Of a DNA stretch of 64,000 nucleotides, positions 1 to 9,187 are shown in pieces. The stretch spans positions 8,718 to 72,717 of the forward strand of contig DASWII010000012.1 in the NCBI GenBank assembly GCA_036397755.1, read 5' to 3'. Source of the DNA: CAMYLY01 sp036397755. GTDB lineage: Bacteria > Gemmatimonadota > Gemmatimonadetes > Gemmatimonadales > GWC2-71-9. A model generated the notes under the pieces. It was not told where the DNA came from. It ran no database searches and saw only the letters and a list, made by a program, of their open reading frames with translations. Each line of letters starts with the position of its first letter. The first letter of the stretch is position 1. The translations under genes and the position numbers were made by a program.

Positions 1-557
1 GGCGCCATTTGCTCTCGCTCATCAACGATGTCCTCGACCTCTCAAAGATCGAGGCGGGGAAGATGGAGCTGAGTGTGGAGACGTTCGACGTGCAGGCGGC
101 GATCGAGGATGTGGCGGCGACTGCGCGCGCCCTGGTGGAGCGCAACGGCAACACCTTCGTCGTGAACGCGTCACCGGATCTCGGGGCGATGACGTCGGAC
201 CGGACTCGCACCAAGCAGATCGTGCTCAACCTGCTCTCCAACGCGGCGAAATTCACCGAGCACGGAACCATCGCGTTGGACGTGCGCCGCGCGAACAACT
301 CCCGCCGCGCCGACGAGCTGGTACTGTCCGTTCGCGACACCGGCATCGGTATGACGCCCGAGCAGCTCGACCGCGTATTCGAGGCGTTCGCCCAGGCCGA
401 GTCGGCTACGTCCGGAAAGTACGGCGGCACCGGCCTGGGCCTCGCCATCAGCCGGAAGTTCTGCCAGATGTTGGGCGGCGACATCTCGGTGACCAGCGAG
501 GTCGGATCGGGGTCCACGTTCACCGTCCGGCTGCCCGCGGAGGCCCCCGCCGCATGA
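1..557 (+). CDS. Sensor histidine kinase, C-terminal part (5' end outside window)
   Basis: The reading frame is open from the first base, so only the end of the protein is seen. What remains is the last part of a HisKA dimerisation domain (LINDVLDLSKIEAGKMEL) followed by a complete HATPase_c domain: N box (QIVLNLLSNAAKF), G1 box (DTGIGM), F region (EAFAQAES) and G2 box (GGTGLGLAIS). It would bind ATP and phosphorylate a His upstream of the window. The protein stops directly after the HATPase domain, so no receiver is attached. The stop overlaps the next start as ATGA, which implies translational coupling with the second kinase. The TTG at 9 is an internal leucine codon, not a start. Confidence 0.93.
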   Translation, partial: RHLLSLINDVLDLSKIEAGKMELSVETFDVQAAIEDVAATARALVERNGNTFVVNASPDLGAMTSDRTRTKQIVLNLLSNAAKFTEHGTIALDVRRANNSRRADELVLSVRDTGIGMTPEQLDRVFEAFAQAESATSGKYGGTGLGLAISRKFCQMLGGDISVTSEVGSGSTFTVRLPAEAPAA

Positions 558-3500
558 TTCGCGACGCGTCCCCCACGCTGGCCGCCGCCCAGATGCGCTC
601 CGCGTTGTTGCGCCTCAGCACGCGCATCGCCGAATCGAGCGACGAAGGCGACGTCTGCACCGGCGTCGTCGAAGCGCTCGGCGACAGCGCGTTCGGCTTC
701 AAGGGCGTGGCCCTCTATGTGGCCGGCAGCGACGCCTTCGAACCCGCGCTCGCCGCGAGCGCCGGGGAGTTCGTGCCGCGCGGTGACGTCGCGGAACTCA
801 AGCGGCCGCTCCGCGTGGGGCAAAGCGCAATCGGCGAGTTGGTCGTGCAGCGGGAGGGTGGCCGCGCGTTCGACAAGGGTGACGTCGAGATACTCTCCGC
901 CGCGGCCAACCAGGCGAGTATCGCGCTCGGCCGCGTCCGCCTGCTCGCCGCCGAACGCACCCGAACCACGGAACAGCGCGCCCTGCTCGACACGCTCACG
1001 GACCTCTCGAGCGAGCTGCAGCTCGACCGGCTTCTGCAAGCCGTGCTGGAACGCGCCGTCGGGCTCCTGGGTGTCACGGGCGGCGAGCTGGCGATTTACG
1101 AGGCGGAATCTGACGCGCTGGTCATCGTCGCGAGCCACAACATGGAGGTGAACGCGGTCGGCACGCGGATGCGGGTCGGCGAGGGCGCCATGGGATATGT
1201 CGCGCGCACGCACGAGCCGCTCATCATCCCGCGGTACCAGGACTGGGAGGGCCGGTCGGATAAGTACACGCAGAGCACCGTGCAGACGGTGATGGCGACG
1301 CCGCTCCTCATCGGCCCGCGGCTGGTGGGGGCCATCGCGAGCATCCACTCCGATCCCGGCCGTCGCTTCGGCGAGTCGGACCTGCGCCTGCTCAACCTGT
1401 TCGCCGCCCAAGCGGCGATCGCAATCGAGAACGCGCGCCTGTTCACGTCGGAAAAGGAGCGCGCCGTGGAGCAGCAGGCGCTGCTCGACTCCCTCCAAGA
1501 CCTGTCCGCCGAACTCGAACTGGGCCGGCTGCTGCAGGCGGTGTTGCGACGGGCCGTGGCGCTCCTCGATGTCACGGGCGGCGAGCTCGCGATTTACGAC
1601 CAGGAACGGCGGGAACTCGAGATCGTCGCGAGCCACAACATGGAGACCGACGCCGTGGGCATGCGCATGGCCCTCGGCGAGGGCGCCATGGGAAGTGTCG
1701 GACAGACGCTCGAACCGCTCATCATTCCACGCTACCAAGACTGGGCCGGCCGGTCCGACAAGTACATCCAGACCTCGGTGCAGGCCGTCATGGCGGCCCC
1801 GCTCGTCATCGGCAATCGGCTGGTGGGCGCGATCGCGAGCGTGCACTCGAATCCGGATCGGCAGTTCGGCGAGCGTGATCTGCGCCGGCTCATGATGTTC
1901 GCGCCCCAAGCGGCGATCGCCATCGAGAACGCGCGGCTGTTCGCCCGCGAACGGCAGCAGGCCGCCGAACAGGAAGCCCTGCTCGAGACCCTGCAGGATC
2001 TCTCGGGAGCGCTCGAGCTCTCCGGCGTGCTCCACCGCGTGCTGGAACGCGCCGTCACGCTCCTCCAGGTGACCGGCGGCGAGCTCGCCACCTTCGACGA
2101 AGCCCGGAACGAGCTCCTGATCGCCGCGAGCCACAACATGGACACGGATGCGGTGGGCACCCGCATGGCGGTGGGCGAGGGCGCGATGGGGCAAGTGGCC
2201 GAAACGCACGAGCCCCTCATCATTCCCCGCTATCAAGAGTGGATGGGCCGATCGGACAAGTATGCGCTGGCCACCATCCAGTCGGTGATCGCGGCGCCGC
2301 TCCTGATCGGCAAGCGCCTGGTCGGCGTCATCGCCGCCGTGCACAACGACCCCGACCACGCGTTCGGCGACGACGCGCTGCGGCTGCTGTCCCTGTTCGG
2401 ACCGCAGGCGGCCATCGCGATCGAGAACGCGCGCCTGTACGCCGAGGCCCAGCGGTACTTCGAGGACCTGGTGCTCAACAACCCGGTCGCCATCGTCAAT
2501 CTCGATGCCGACAACAAGATCACCACGTGCAATCCCGCCTTCGAGCGGATGTTCCAGTACGCACGGGAGGAAGTCGTCGGCACCAATCTCGACGAGCTGG
2601 TGACCACCGAGAATACGCTCGACGATGCCCGGGCGTACACGGAAGCCGCCAATGCCGGACGCACCGCCGCCGGCACCGGTCGCCGTCGCCGCAAGGACGG
2701 CACGCTCATCGACGTCGAGATCTTCTCCATTCCGATCGTCGTCGGCGGGACCCGCGTCGGGATGATCGCGCTGTATCACGACGTGACCGAACTGCTGGCG
2801 GCCCGCCGCACGGCCGAGAGCGCGAACGAGTCCAAGAGTCAGTTCCTGGCCAACATGAGCCATGAATTGCGCACGCCGCTCAACGCCATTATCGGCTACA
2901 GCGAGATGCTGCAAGAAGACGCGCAGGAGGCCGGCCTGGAGGATTTCGTAGCGGATCTCGCTAAGATCCAATCGTCCGGCAAGCATCTGCTCTCGTTGAT
3001 CAATGACGTCCTCGATCTCTCGAAGATCGAAGCCGGCAAGATGGATCTCGTGGTGGAGCAGTTCGACGTGGCGGCCATGATCGAGCAAGTCACGACCACG
3101 GTGCGTCCAATGGTGGAGAAGAACGGCAACACGCTTCAGGTGCGGATTGGCGAGGGGGTGGACGGGATGTTTGCGGACGCCACGCGCCTGCGGCAGGTGC
3201 TCCTCAACCTCCTGTCGAACGCTTCGAAGTTCACCCACAACGGCGTGATCCAACTCGCGACCACCCGGCAGGCAGGGCCGGACGGCCAGCCGTGGATTCA
3301 CCTCGCGGTGACCGACTCCGGCATCGGCATGACGCCGGAGCAGGCCGGGCGCGTGTTCGAGGCGTTTGCGCAAGCGGAGGCGTCCACCGCGAGCAAGTAC
3401 GGTGGCACCGGGCTGGGTCTGCCCATCAGTCGCAAGTTCTGTCAGATGATGGGCGGCGATATCGACGTGACGAGCGAGGTGGGCGCCGGCTCCACGTTCA

Positions 3501-4321
3501 CCGTACGCCTTCCCGAGACGATGACCGTCCAGCAAGCGGAGACCACCGGAGCTGCCCCGGTCGGGTCGGGCGTGGCGGGAACGATTCTCGTGGTGGACGA
3601 CGACCCGGCGGCGCGCGACATCGTGCGGCGCACCATCGCGCGCGACGGATACCGTGTGATCGAGGCGGCGTCGGGTCCGGCCGCGCTCCAGCTGGCCCGC
3701 GAGCATCGGCCCGACGCCATCACGCTGGACGTGCTGATGCCGGGGATGGACGGATGGTCGGTGCTGGTGGCGCTGAAAGGCGACCGCGAGCTGGCCGAGA
3801 TCCCGGTCGTGATGGTGTCGGTGGTGGATGAGGCCAACCTCGGCTTCACCCTGGGGGCCGCGGAGTATCTCACCAAACCGCTCGACCGCGATCGGTTGGG
3901 AGCCGTGCTCGCCCGCTTCGTCGACGGCCGCCGCAACCAACCCGTGCTGGTGGTGGAGGACGACGCGGCGACCCGCACCATGCTCCGCCGCGCGCTGGAG
4001 CAGGATCGCTGGACCGTGGTGGAAGCCGAGAACGGGCGCGCCGGGCTCGAACGCGTGCGCGACTCGGTGCCGGCGCTCGTGCTCCTGGATCTCCTGATGC
4101 CCGAGGTGGACGGCTTCGCATTCTTGCAGGCGCTGCGGTCCGACGAGAAGACCCGGGATGTCCCGGTCATCGTGATCACGGCCAAGGACCTGACCGACGC
4201 CGACCGCAGCCGGCTGAATGGGGGGATCGCGCAGATCGTGCAGAAGACCGCCAATGACGGCGCTGGGTTCCTCCAGGCCGTACGGCACGCCATCGGTGCG
4301 CGTGCGCGGGGAGCCGCGTGA
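554..4321 (+). CDS. Hybrid histidine kinase: GAF-like + 3 tandem GAF + PAS + HisKA + HATPase + 2 receivers
   Basis: A 1255-residue hybrid kinase with no evident membrane segment. By position: a divergent GAF-like domain (about 15-130), three closely related GAF domains (about 150-295, 310-460, 475-625), PAS (about 630-745), HisKA with phospho-acceptor H770 in SHELRTPLN, HATPase (DSGIGM and GGTGLGLPIS, about 870-985), then two receivers with D1059 (LDVLMPGMDG) and D1179 (LDLLMPEVDG). The three GAF units repeat with an exact 498-bp period, each carrying GEGAMG and EPLIIPRYQ. Starts as ATGA over the previous stop and ends in GTGA over the next start, so it is part of a coupled operon. The signal it senses is unknown. 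The paired receivers suggest an internal phosphorelay that could hand phosphate to the downstream receiver proteins (inference). Confidence 0.95.
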   Translation: MIRDASPTLAAAQMRSALLRLSTRIAESSDEGDVCTGVVEALGDSAFGFKGVALYVAGSDAFEPALAASAGEFVPRGDVAELKRPLRVGQSAIGELVVQREGGRAFDKGDVEILSAAANQASIALGRVRLLAAERTRTTEQRALLDTLTDLSSELQLDRLLQAVLERAVGLLGVTGGELAIYEAESDALVIVASHNMEVNAVGTRMRVGEGAMGYVARTHEPLIIPRYQDWEGRSDKYTQSTVQTVMATPLLIGPRLVGAIASIHSDPGRRFGESDLRLLNLFAAQAAIAIENARLFTSEKERAVEQQALLDSLQDLSAELELGRLLQAVLRRAVALLDVTGGELAIYDQERRELEIVASHNMETDAVGMRMALGEGAMGSVGQTLEPLIIPRYQDWAGRSDKYIQTSVQAVMAAPLVIGNRLVGAIASVHSNPDRQFGERDLRRLMMFAPQAAIAIENARLFARERQQAAEQEALLETLQDLSGALELSGVLHRVLERAVTLLQVTGGELATFDEARNELLIAASHNMDTDAVGTRMAVGEGAMGQVAETHEPLIIPRYQEWMGRSDKYALATIQSVIAAPLLIGKRLVGVIAAVHNDPDHAFGDDALRLLSLFGPQAAIAIENARLYAEAQRYFEDLVLNNPVAIVNLDADNKITTCNPAFERMFQYAREEVVGTNLDELVTTENTLDDARAYTEAANAGRTAAGTGRRRRKDGTLIDVEIFSIPIVVGGTRVGMIALYHDVTELLAARRTAESANESKSQFLANMSHELRTPLNAIIGYSEMLQEDAQEAGLEDFVADLAKIQSSGKHLLSLINDVLDLSKIEAGKMDLVVEQFDVAAMIEQVTTTVRPMVEKNGNTLQVRIGEGVDGMFADATRLRQVLLNLLSNASKFTHNGVIQLATTRQAGPDGQPWIHLAVTDSGIGMTPEQAGRVFEAFAQAEASTASKYGGTGLGLPISRKFCQMMGGDIDVTSEVGAGSTFTVRLPETMTVQQAETTGAAPVGSGVAGTILVVDDDPAARDIVRRTIARDGYRVIEAASGPAALQLAREHRPDAITLDVLMPGMDGWSVLVALKGDRELAEIPVVMVSVVDEANLGFTLGAAEYLTKPLDRDRLGAVLARFVDGRRNQPVLVVEDDAATRTMLRRALEQDRWTVVEAENGRAGLERVRDSVPALVLLDLLMPEVDGFAFLQALRSDEKTRDVPVIVITAKDLTDADRSRLNGGIAQIVQKTANDGAGFLQAVRHAIGARARGAA

Positions 4322-6450
4322 TGGGAGCCAAAGCCCGGCGCCCCACACCACGCGTCAACGGTCACGCGGCCCGGCGGCAGGCCGCCCTCCTCCGTCTGTC
4401 CACGGCTATCGCATCGGCGCACGACGAACGCGAGGTGTGTCAGGCCGTGGTGGAGGGCCTGCATGACGAGGCACTGGGATACAACTTCATCGGCGTGTTC
4501 ATGATCGACTCGGCGAGCGGCGATCGTGTGCTCCAGGCGAGCGTCGGGTGGGAGGACGTGCCGGAGAACTGGCACGTTCATCCGGGAGAAGGCCTGAGCG
4601 AGCTCGCCGCGGCCAACGGTTCTCTGCACTACACCCCCGACGTAACGCGCGAGTCACGCTATCTCGCGAGTCTCGCGAGCGGGAGCGAAGTCGATGCCCC
4701 CCTGATCGCGGACGGTCAGACGATCGGCGTGCTGGTGGTCGAAAGCCGCGAGCCCAACGCCTTCGGCGCGGAGGACTTCGAGATCCTCACCGCCGCCGCC
4801 AACCAGGCCGCCATCGCGATCGAGCGCGCGCGCCTTTTGGCCGAAGAGCGGCGCCGGGCCGACGAACACAAGGCGTTGCTCGACACGATGGCGGATCTGT
4901 CTTCCGAGCTTGAGTTGAGCCGAGTTCTCCAGGCCGTGATCGCCCGCGCCGTCACCGTGCTCGGCGTGACGGGCGGAGAGGTCGCCATCTTCGACGAGGA
5001 GACCCGGGAGTTGGTCGTCCTCGCCAGCGAGAACATCGGCAAGGACTCGACCAACACGCGCATCGCCCTGGGTGAGGGCGCCATGGGCACGGTGGCCCAG
5101 ACCCTCGAGCCCCTCATCATCCCCTCGTACCACGAGTGGCTCGGTCAGTCTCCCAAGTACGCCGACGTGATGGTGCACTCCGTGATGGCGGCGCCGCTGC
5201 TGATCGGCCGCCGATTGGTCGGCGCGATCGCCACCGTGCATTCCGATCCGGACCACATGTTCAATGCCGACGACCTCCGCCTGCTGAACTTGTTCGCTCC
5301 ACAGGCGGCCATCGCCATCGAGAACGCCCGTCTGTACACGGCGGCTCAACGGCAGAAGCAGTACTTCGAGGAAGTGGTCGTCAACAGCCCGGTCGCCATC
5401 GTGACCCTCGATCGCGACCACAACATCGTGTCGTGCAACCCGGCGTTCGAGACCCTGTTCGGGTACCGGCAGGACGAGACCATCGGGCGGAATCTCGACG
5501 AGCTCATCACGACCGAGTCCGCGCGGTCCGAAGCCGTCAGCTACACGAGGCAAGCGCTCGATCGGCCGGTGCGCGGCATCGGACGGCGACGGCGCAAGGA
5601 CGGGACGTGGGTCGACGTGGAGATCCTGGGCGTGCCGGTCTTCGTCGAGAACGAGCGCGTTGGGCTGATGGGCCTGTACCACGACATCACGGAGCTGCTG
5701 AAGGCCCGCCAGGAGGCCGAGGCGGCCAACTCCGCGAAGAGTCAGTTCCTGGCCAGCATGAGTCACGAGCTCCGCACGCCGCTGAACGCGATCATCGGCT
5801 ACGGGGAGATGCTGCAGGAAGAGGTCGAGGAACTTGGGCAGCCGCTGCTGACCGAGGATCTGGGCAAGATCACCGCGGCGGGCCGACACCTCCTGCGCCT
5901 GATCAACGACGTCCTCGATCTCTCCAAGATCGAAGCGGGCAAGATGGAGCTCCACCTGGAGACGTTCGACATCCAGGAAATGCTCGAAGACGTGCTCAAT
6001 ACGGTGCGGCCGCTCGTGAGCCGCAACGACAACCTCTTCGAGACGGATATCCCCGCCGACCTTGGCACGATGCGCGGTGACCTCACCAAAGTGCGACAGA
6101 TGCTGCTCAATCTCATCTCGAACTCCGCCAAATTCACGACCGGCGGGCGGATCGGCTTGTCCGTCGCCCGCGAGGAGGAGGACACGATCGTGTTCCGGGT
6201 CCGCGACACCGGGATCGGCATGACGGACGGGCAACTGGGCCGGCTGTTCGAAGCGTTCTCGCAGGCGGAGTCCGCCACGTCGGCCAAGTACGGCGGAACC
6301 GGGCTGGGGCTCGCGATCACCAAGCGGTTCTCGCGCATGATGGGTGGCGACGTCACGGTTGAAAGCACCCCGGGCAAAGGCTCTATCTTTACCATCCGGC
6401 TCCCCGCCCATGTGGTGGCGGCGGCGAGCGAACACGAGGTACCCGAATGA
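4318..6450 (+). CDS. Sensor histidine kinase: 2 GAF + PAS + HisKA + HATPase
   Basis: 710 residues, cytoplasmic by appearance. Two GAF domains (about 20-170 and 185-345), PAS (about 350-465), HisKA with H483 in SHELRTPLN, and HATPase with DTGIGM and GGTGLGLAI (about 590-700). There is no receiver, unlike its upstream neighbour. The second GAF is a clear relative of the tripled GAF of that neighbour (GEGAMG, EPLIIPSYHEW), so these kinases arose by duplication within the locus. The start is GTG at 4318 or the adjacent ATG at 4321; GTG overlaps the preceding stop. The stop overlaps the receiver gene that follows (ATGA). Likely partner: the stand-alone receiver directly downstream. Confidence 0.95.
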   Translation: MMGAKARRPTPRVNGHAARRQAALLRLSTAIASAHDEREVCQAVVEGLHDEALGYNFIGVFMIDSASGDRVLQASVGWEDVPENWHVHPGEGLSELAAANGSLHYTPDVTRESRYLASLASGSEVDAPLIADGQTIGVLVVESREPNAFGAEDFEILTAAANQAAIAIERARLLAEERRRADEHKALLDTMADLSSELELSRVLQAVIARAVTVLGVTGGEVAIFDEETRELVVLASENIGKDSTNTRIALGEGAMGTVAQTLEPLIIPSYHEWLGQSPKYADVMVHSVMAAPLLIGRRLVGAIATVHSDPDHMFNADDLRLLNLFAPQAAIAIENARLYTAAQRQKQYFEEVVVNSPVAIVTLDRDHNIVSCNPAFETLFGYRQDETIGRNLDELITTESARSEAVSYTRQALDRPVRGIGRRRRKDGTWVDVEILGVPVFVENERVGLMGLYHDITELLKARQEAEAANSAKSQFLASMSHELRTPLNAIIGYGEMLQEEVEELGQPLLTEDLGKITAAGRHLLRLINDVLDLSKIEAGKMELHLETFDIQEMLEDVLNTVRPLVSRNDNLFETDIPADLGTMRGDLTKVRQMLLNLISNSAKFTTGGRIGLSVAREEEDTIVFRVRDTGIGMTDGQLGRLFEAFSQAESATSAKYGGTGLGLAITKRFSRMMGGDVTVESTPGKGSIFTIRLPAHVVAAASEHEVPE

Positions 6451-6839
6451 CCAACGGAGACCAATCCATGGCCAGGATCCTCCTCGTCGAGGACAATGAG
6501 ATGAACCGGGACATGCTGTCGCGCCGGCTCACGCGGAAGGGATACGACGTGGAAATGGCGGTGGACGGCCAGCAAGGGATCGACATGGCGAAAGCCGGCA
6601 AGTACGACCTCATCTTGATGGATATGAGCCTGCCCGAGGTCGACGGCTGGGAGGCCACGCGGCGCCTGCGGGAGGATCCCGCGATGAGTGCGGTCCCCAT
6701 CATCGCGCTCACGGCACACGCGATGTCCGGCGACCGCGAGAAGGCGCTGGAGGCGGGCTGCAACGACTACGATACGAAGCCGATCGAGCTGCCCCGGCTG
6801 CTGTCCAAGATCGAGGCGGCACTCCGCGCGGCCCAGTGA
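6447..6839 (+). CDS. Single-domain response regulator (receiver only, DivK-like)
   Basis: 130 residues forming one CheY-like receiver and nothing else. The acidic pocket is LLVEDNE, the phospho-acceptor is D59 in LMDMSLPEVDGW, and the conserved Thr (ALTAHAM) and Lys (DTKPIEL) are present. With no output domain it should act as a phosphate shuttle or by protein contact, like DivK or Spo0F. Lying between a kinase without a receiver and a receiver/Ser-Thr kinase fusion, it could link the two. The start at 6447 overlaps the upstream stop (ATGA); an in-frame ATG at 6468, nearer the conserved ARILLVED strand, is an alternative. Confidence 0.93.
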   Translation: MTNGDQSMARILLVEDNEMNRDMLSRRLTRKGYDVEMAVDGQQGIDMAKAGKYDLILMDMSLPEVDGWEATRRLREDPAMSAVPIIALTAHAMSGDREKALEAGCNDYDTKPIELPRLLSKIEAALRAAQ

Positions 6840-8758
6840 CCGACGCGACGCGTCCCACCACGGTCTCGGAGTGGCGCCATGAGCTGCGCACCCCGGTCAA
6901 CCACATCATGGGGTACGCGGAGATGCTGCTGGAGGATGCCGTCGACAGCGGCGCCGAGACCCAGGCGGCGGCCCTGCGGGACGCGGTAACGGCCGCGCGC
7001 GACGCGGTGACCCTGATCAACACGACGCTGCCGCCGGAACGCACGGACATCACGGACGCCGAGTTGCTGACCCTCGCGGACAGCCTCCAGGATCCCAGGG
7101 ATCGCGTGGCGCAGGCGATGGAGCGCCTCGTGGCCGGCGGCGCAACGGGCGCGGGCGCGAGCTTCCACGACGACGTGCGCCGCATTTTGCGCGCGGCCGA
7201 CCGCCTCCTCCAGGTCGCGCGATCCGTGGCCCCCGCACCCGTCGAGCCGCAGGTGGCGGATGCGACCCCCGGTGATGCGCCACCCGGGGCGGCGCGGATT
7301 CTGATCGTCGACGACATCGAGGAGAATCGCGACGTGCTGCGACGCCGGCTCGAGCGTGAGGGGCACGCGGTCGTGAGCGCCGAGAACGGCCGGCAGGCGC
7401 TCGACCTGCTGGCGGCGGGCAGCTGCTGCGACCTCGTACTCCTGGACGTGATGATGCCGGAGATCGACGGCTTCGAGGTGCTGCGTCGGTTGAAGGGAGA
7501 CACGTCGACCCGTGATATCCCGGTCATCATGATCTCGGCGCTTGACGATGTCGAAGGCATCGGACGCTGCATCGAGGCCGGCGCCGAGGACTACCTCCCC
7601 AAACCGTTTGACCCGATCCTCCTGCGCGCCCGCATCACGGCGTCACTCGAGAAGAAGCGGCTCCGCGACCAGGAAAAGGAGTATCTCCACCAGGTGAATC
7701 GGGTCATCGCCGCCGCGACCGCGGTCGAGACCGGCGCGTACGAAGGCGGCGCACTCGCGGAGGTCGCGCGTCGCGAGGACGCCCTCGGGCGTCTCGCGCG
7801 GGTGTTCGACGGCATGGCCGCGCAGGTCAAGGCGCGCGAGGACCGCCTGCGCACGCAGGTGCGCGACCTGCAACGGGAGATCAAGGCCGCCCGCGATACG
7901 GCGGAACACGCCACGCCCCACGGACTGGACGATGGAAAGTTGGCGGTCGGCGATCTGCTCGCCAATCGCTACCAGATCGAGGCGGTGATCGGCGCCGGCG
8001 GCATGGGGACCGTGTACCGGGCCCGCGACACGGAGCTCGACGAGGTCGTGGCCATCAAGACGCTGCGCCCCGAGTTCGTGTCCGATGACAAGCTGGTGGA
8101 GCGATTCAAGAGCGAAATCCGCCTGGCTCGCCGCATCTCGCACCAGAACGTCGTGCGCACGCACGACCTCGGCGAGTGGAAGGGACTCTACTACCTCACG
8201 ATGGAACTGGTGGAGGGTCTCACCGTGCGGGAGCTCCTGGACCAGCGGGGCCGCCTCGAAATCTCATCCACCATCGCGATCGGACGCCAGCTGGCGGCCT
8301 CACTTGCCGTGGCCCATGAACAGAGCGTGATCCACCGCGACATCAAACCGCAGAACCTGCTGCTCGACGCCTCCGGCGTGCTCAAGGTCATGGACTTCGG
8401 CGTCGCCCGACTGGCGGAGCGCTCGGTCAACCTGACCGAGGCGGGGCTCATTCTGGGCACGCCGGCCTATATGTCCCCGGAACAGATCATCGGGGAAGAG
8501 ATCGACGGTCGCACGGACCTGTACGCCGCCGGCGTCGTGCTCTACGAGTGCCTCACGGGTCGACTCCCGTTCGATGGGCATTCCGTGGTGTCCCTCATTG
8601 CCAAGGTCCTGAACGACGAGGCGCCCCCCCCGCTGGAGGCCAACGCCGACATCCCGCCGGCGCTCTCGGGTCTGGTCCAGGGCCTGCTCGCCAAGGATCC
8701 CGCCGACCGGCCCCAGTCGGCCGCCGAACTCGCCACCCAGCTCGACCGGCTCGGGTAG
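6836..8758 (+). CDS. HisKA-like + receiver + HAMP-like linker + Ser/Thr protein kinase fusion
   Basis: 640 residues combining two signalling languages. Residues about 10-140 resemble a HisKA dimerisation domain with H15 in WRHELRTPVNHIMGYAEML, but no HATPase domain follows. A receiver occupies about 153-270 (ILIVDDIEEN, D204 in LLDVMMPEIDGF, LPKPFDP). A helical HAMP-like linker runs to about 365. A complete Hanks-type kinase fills 374-640: GAGGMGTVY loop, K408 (VAIKTL), catalytic D502 (HRDIKPQN), metal-binding D520 (DFGVA) and SPEQ. No membrane segment or PASTA domain is visible. Start GTG 6836 overlaps the receiver gene stop (GTGA). It probably accepts phosphate from the neighbouring kinases and converts it into Ser/Thr phosphorylation (inference). 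Confidence 0.93.
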   Translation: MTDATRPTTVSEWRHELRTPVNHIMGYAEMLLEDAVDSGAETQAAALRDAVTAARDAVTLINTTLPPERTDITDAELLTLADSLQDPRDRVAQAMERLVAGGATGAGASFHDDVRRILRAADRLLQVARSVAPAPVEPQVADATPGDAPPGAARILIVDDIEENRDVLRRRLEREGHAVVSAENGRQALDLLAAGSCCDLVLLDVMMPEIDGFEVLRRLKGDTSTRDIPVIMISALDDVEGIGRCIEAGAEDYLPKPFDPILLRARITASLEKKRLRDQEKEYLHQVNRVIAAATAVETGAYEGGALAEVARREDALGRLARVFDGMAAQVKAREDRLRTQVRDLQREIKAARDTAEHATPHGLDDGKLAVGDLLANRYQIEAVIGAGGMGTVYRARDTELDEVVAIKTLRPEFVSDDKLVERFKSEIRLARRISHQNVVRTHDLGEWKGLYYLTMELVEGLTVRELLDQRGRLEISSTIAIGRQLAASLAVAHEQSVIHRDIKPQNLLLDASGVLKVMDFGVARLAERSVNLTEAGLILGTPAYMSPEQIIGEEIDGRTDLYAAGVVLYECLTGRLPFDGHSVVSLIAKVLNDEAPPPLEANADIPPALSGLVQGLLAKDPADRPQSAAELATQLDRLG

Positions 8759-8860
8759 CGCCTCCCGCCGCACGTGCGAGTCCGGCTTCATACCGACCAC
8801 GTCCACTCTTCACGTGCATCGGCTAGAGTTGGGGCGGACGTTCCACCCGCGAGAGAGATC

Positions 8861-9136
8861 ATGCCCGACCTGATCCGACACGATCCGGATGCCATGCGGT
8901 TCACCCTGGAGATGGGTGGGGCCGAAGCGTATCTGCAGTACGGCGAACTCGACGCCGGAGCGCTGGATTTCCGCGTCGTGTACGTGCCCGACGCCCTCAG
9001 AGGAAGTGGCGTGGCTGCGAAGATCGTGGCGCATGCGCTCGCCTACGCTCGCGCCCAGGGTCGGGAGGTCGTGGCAAGTTGTGGCTACGTCCGACGCCAC
9101 CTCGAACGCGAGGCCCAAGCCGCTTCGCAACGCTGA
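8861..9136 (+). CDS. Small GNAT-fold N-acetyltransferase (YjdJ-like)
   Basis: 91 residues, the length and pattern of the short GNAT family of COG2388: an N-terminal strand pair (MRFTLEMGG...AYLQYGEL), a VVYVPDALRGSGVAAKIV segment matching the acetyl-CoA pyrophosphate-binding loop (R/Q-x-x-G-x-G/A), and a terminal strand with SCGYVRRHL. The substrate of the family is not well defined. The start ATG at 8861 follows a purine-rich gagagag; upstream in-frame starts would add non-homologous sequence. It is monocistronic between the signalling operon and a convergent gene. Confidence 0.82.
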   Translation: MPDLIRHDPDAMRFTLEMGGAEAYLQYGELDAGALDFRVVYVPDALRGSGVAAKIVAHALAYARAQGREVVASCGYVRRHLEREAQAASQR

Positions 9137-9187
9137 ACGGCTAGGACAAAAGGACTGCGAACTGAATGCGGTCTCCGCTGTGACGGC

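Noticed and set aside
4654..6435. 593-residue minus-strand frame
   Set aside because: It is the antisense shadow of the second histidine kinase; the + frame has full domains.
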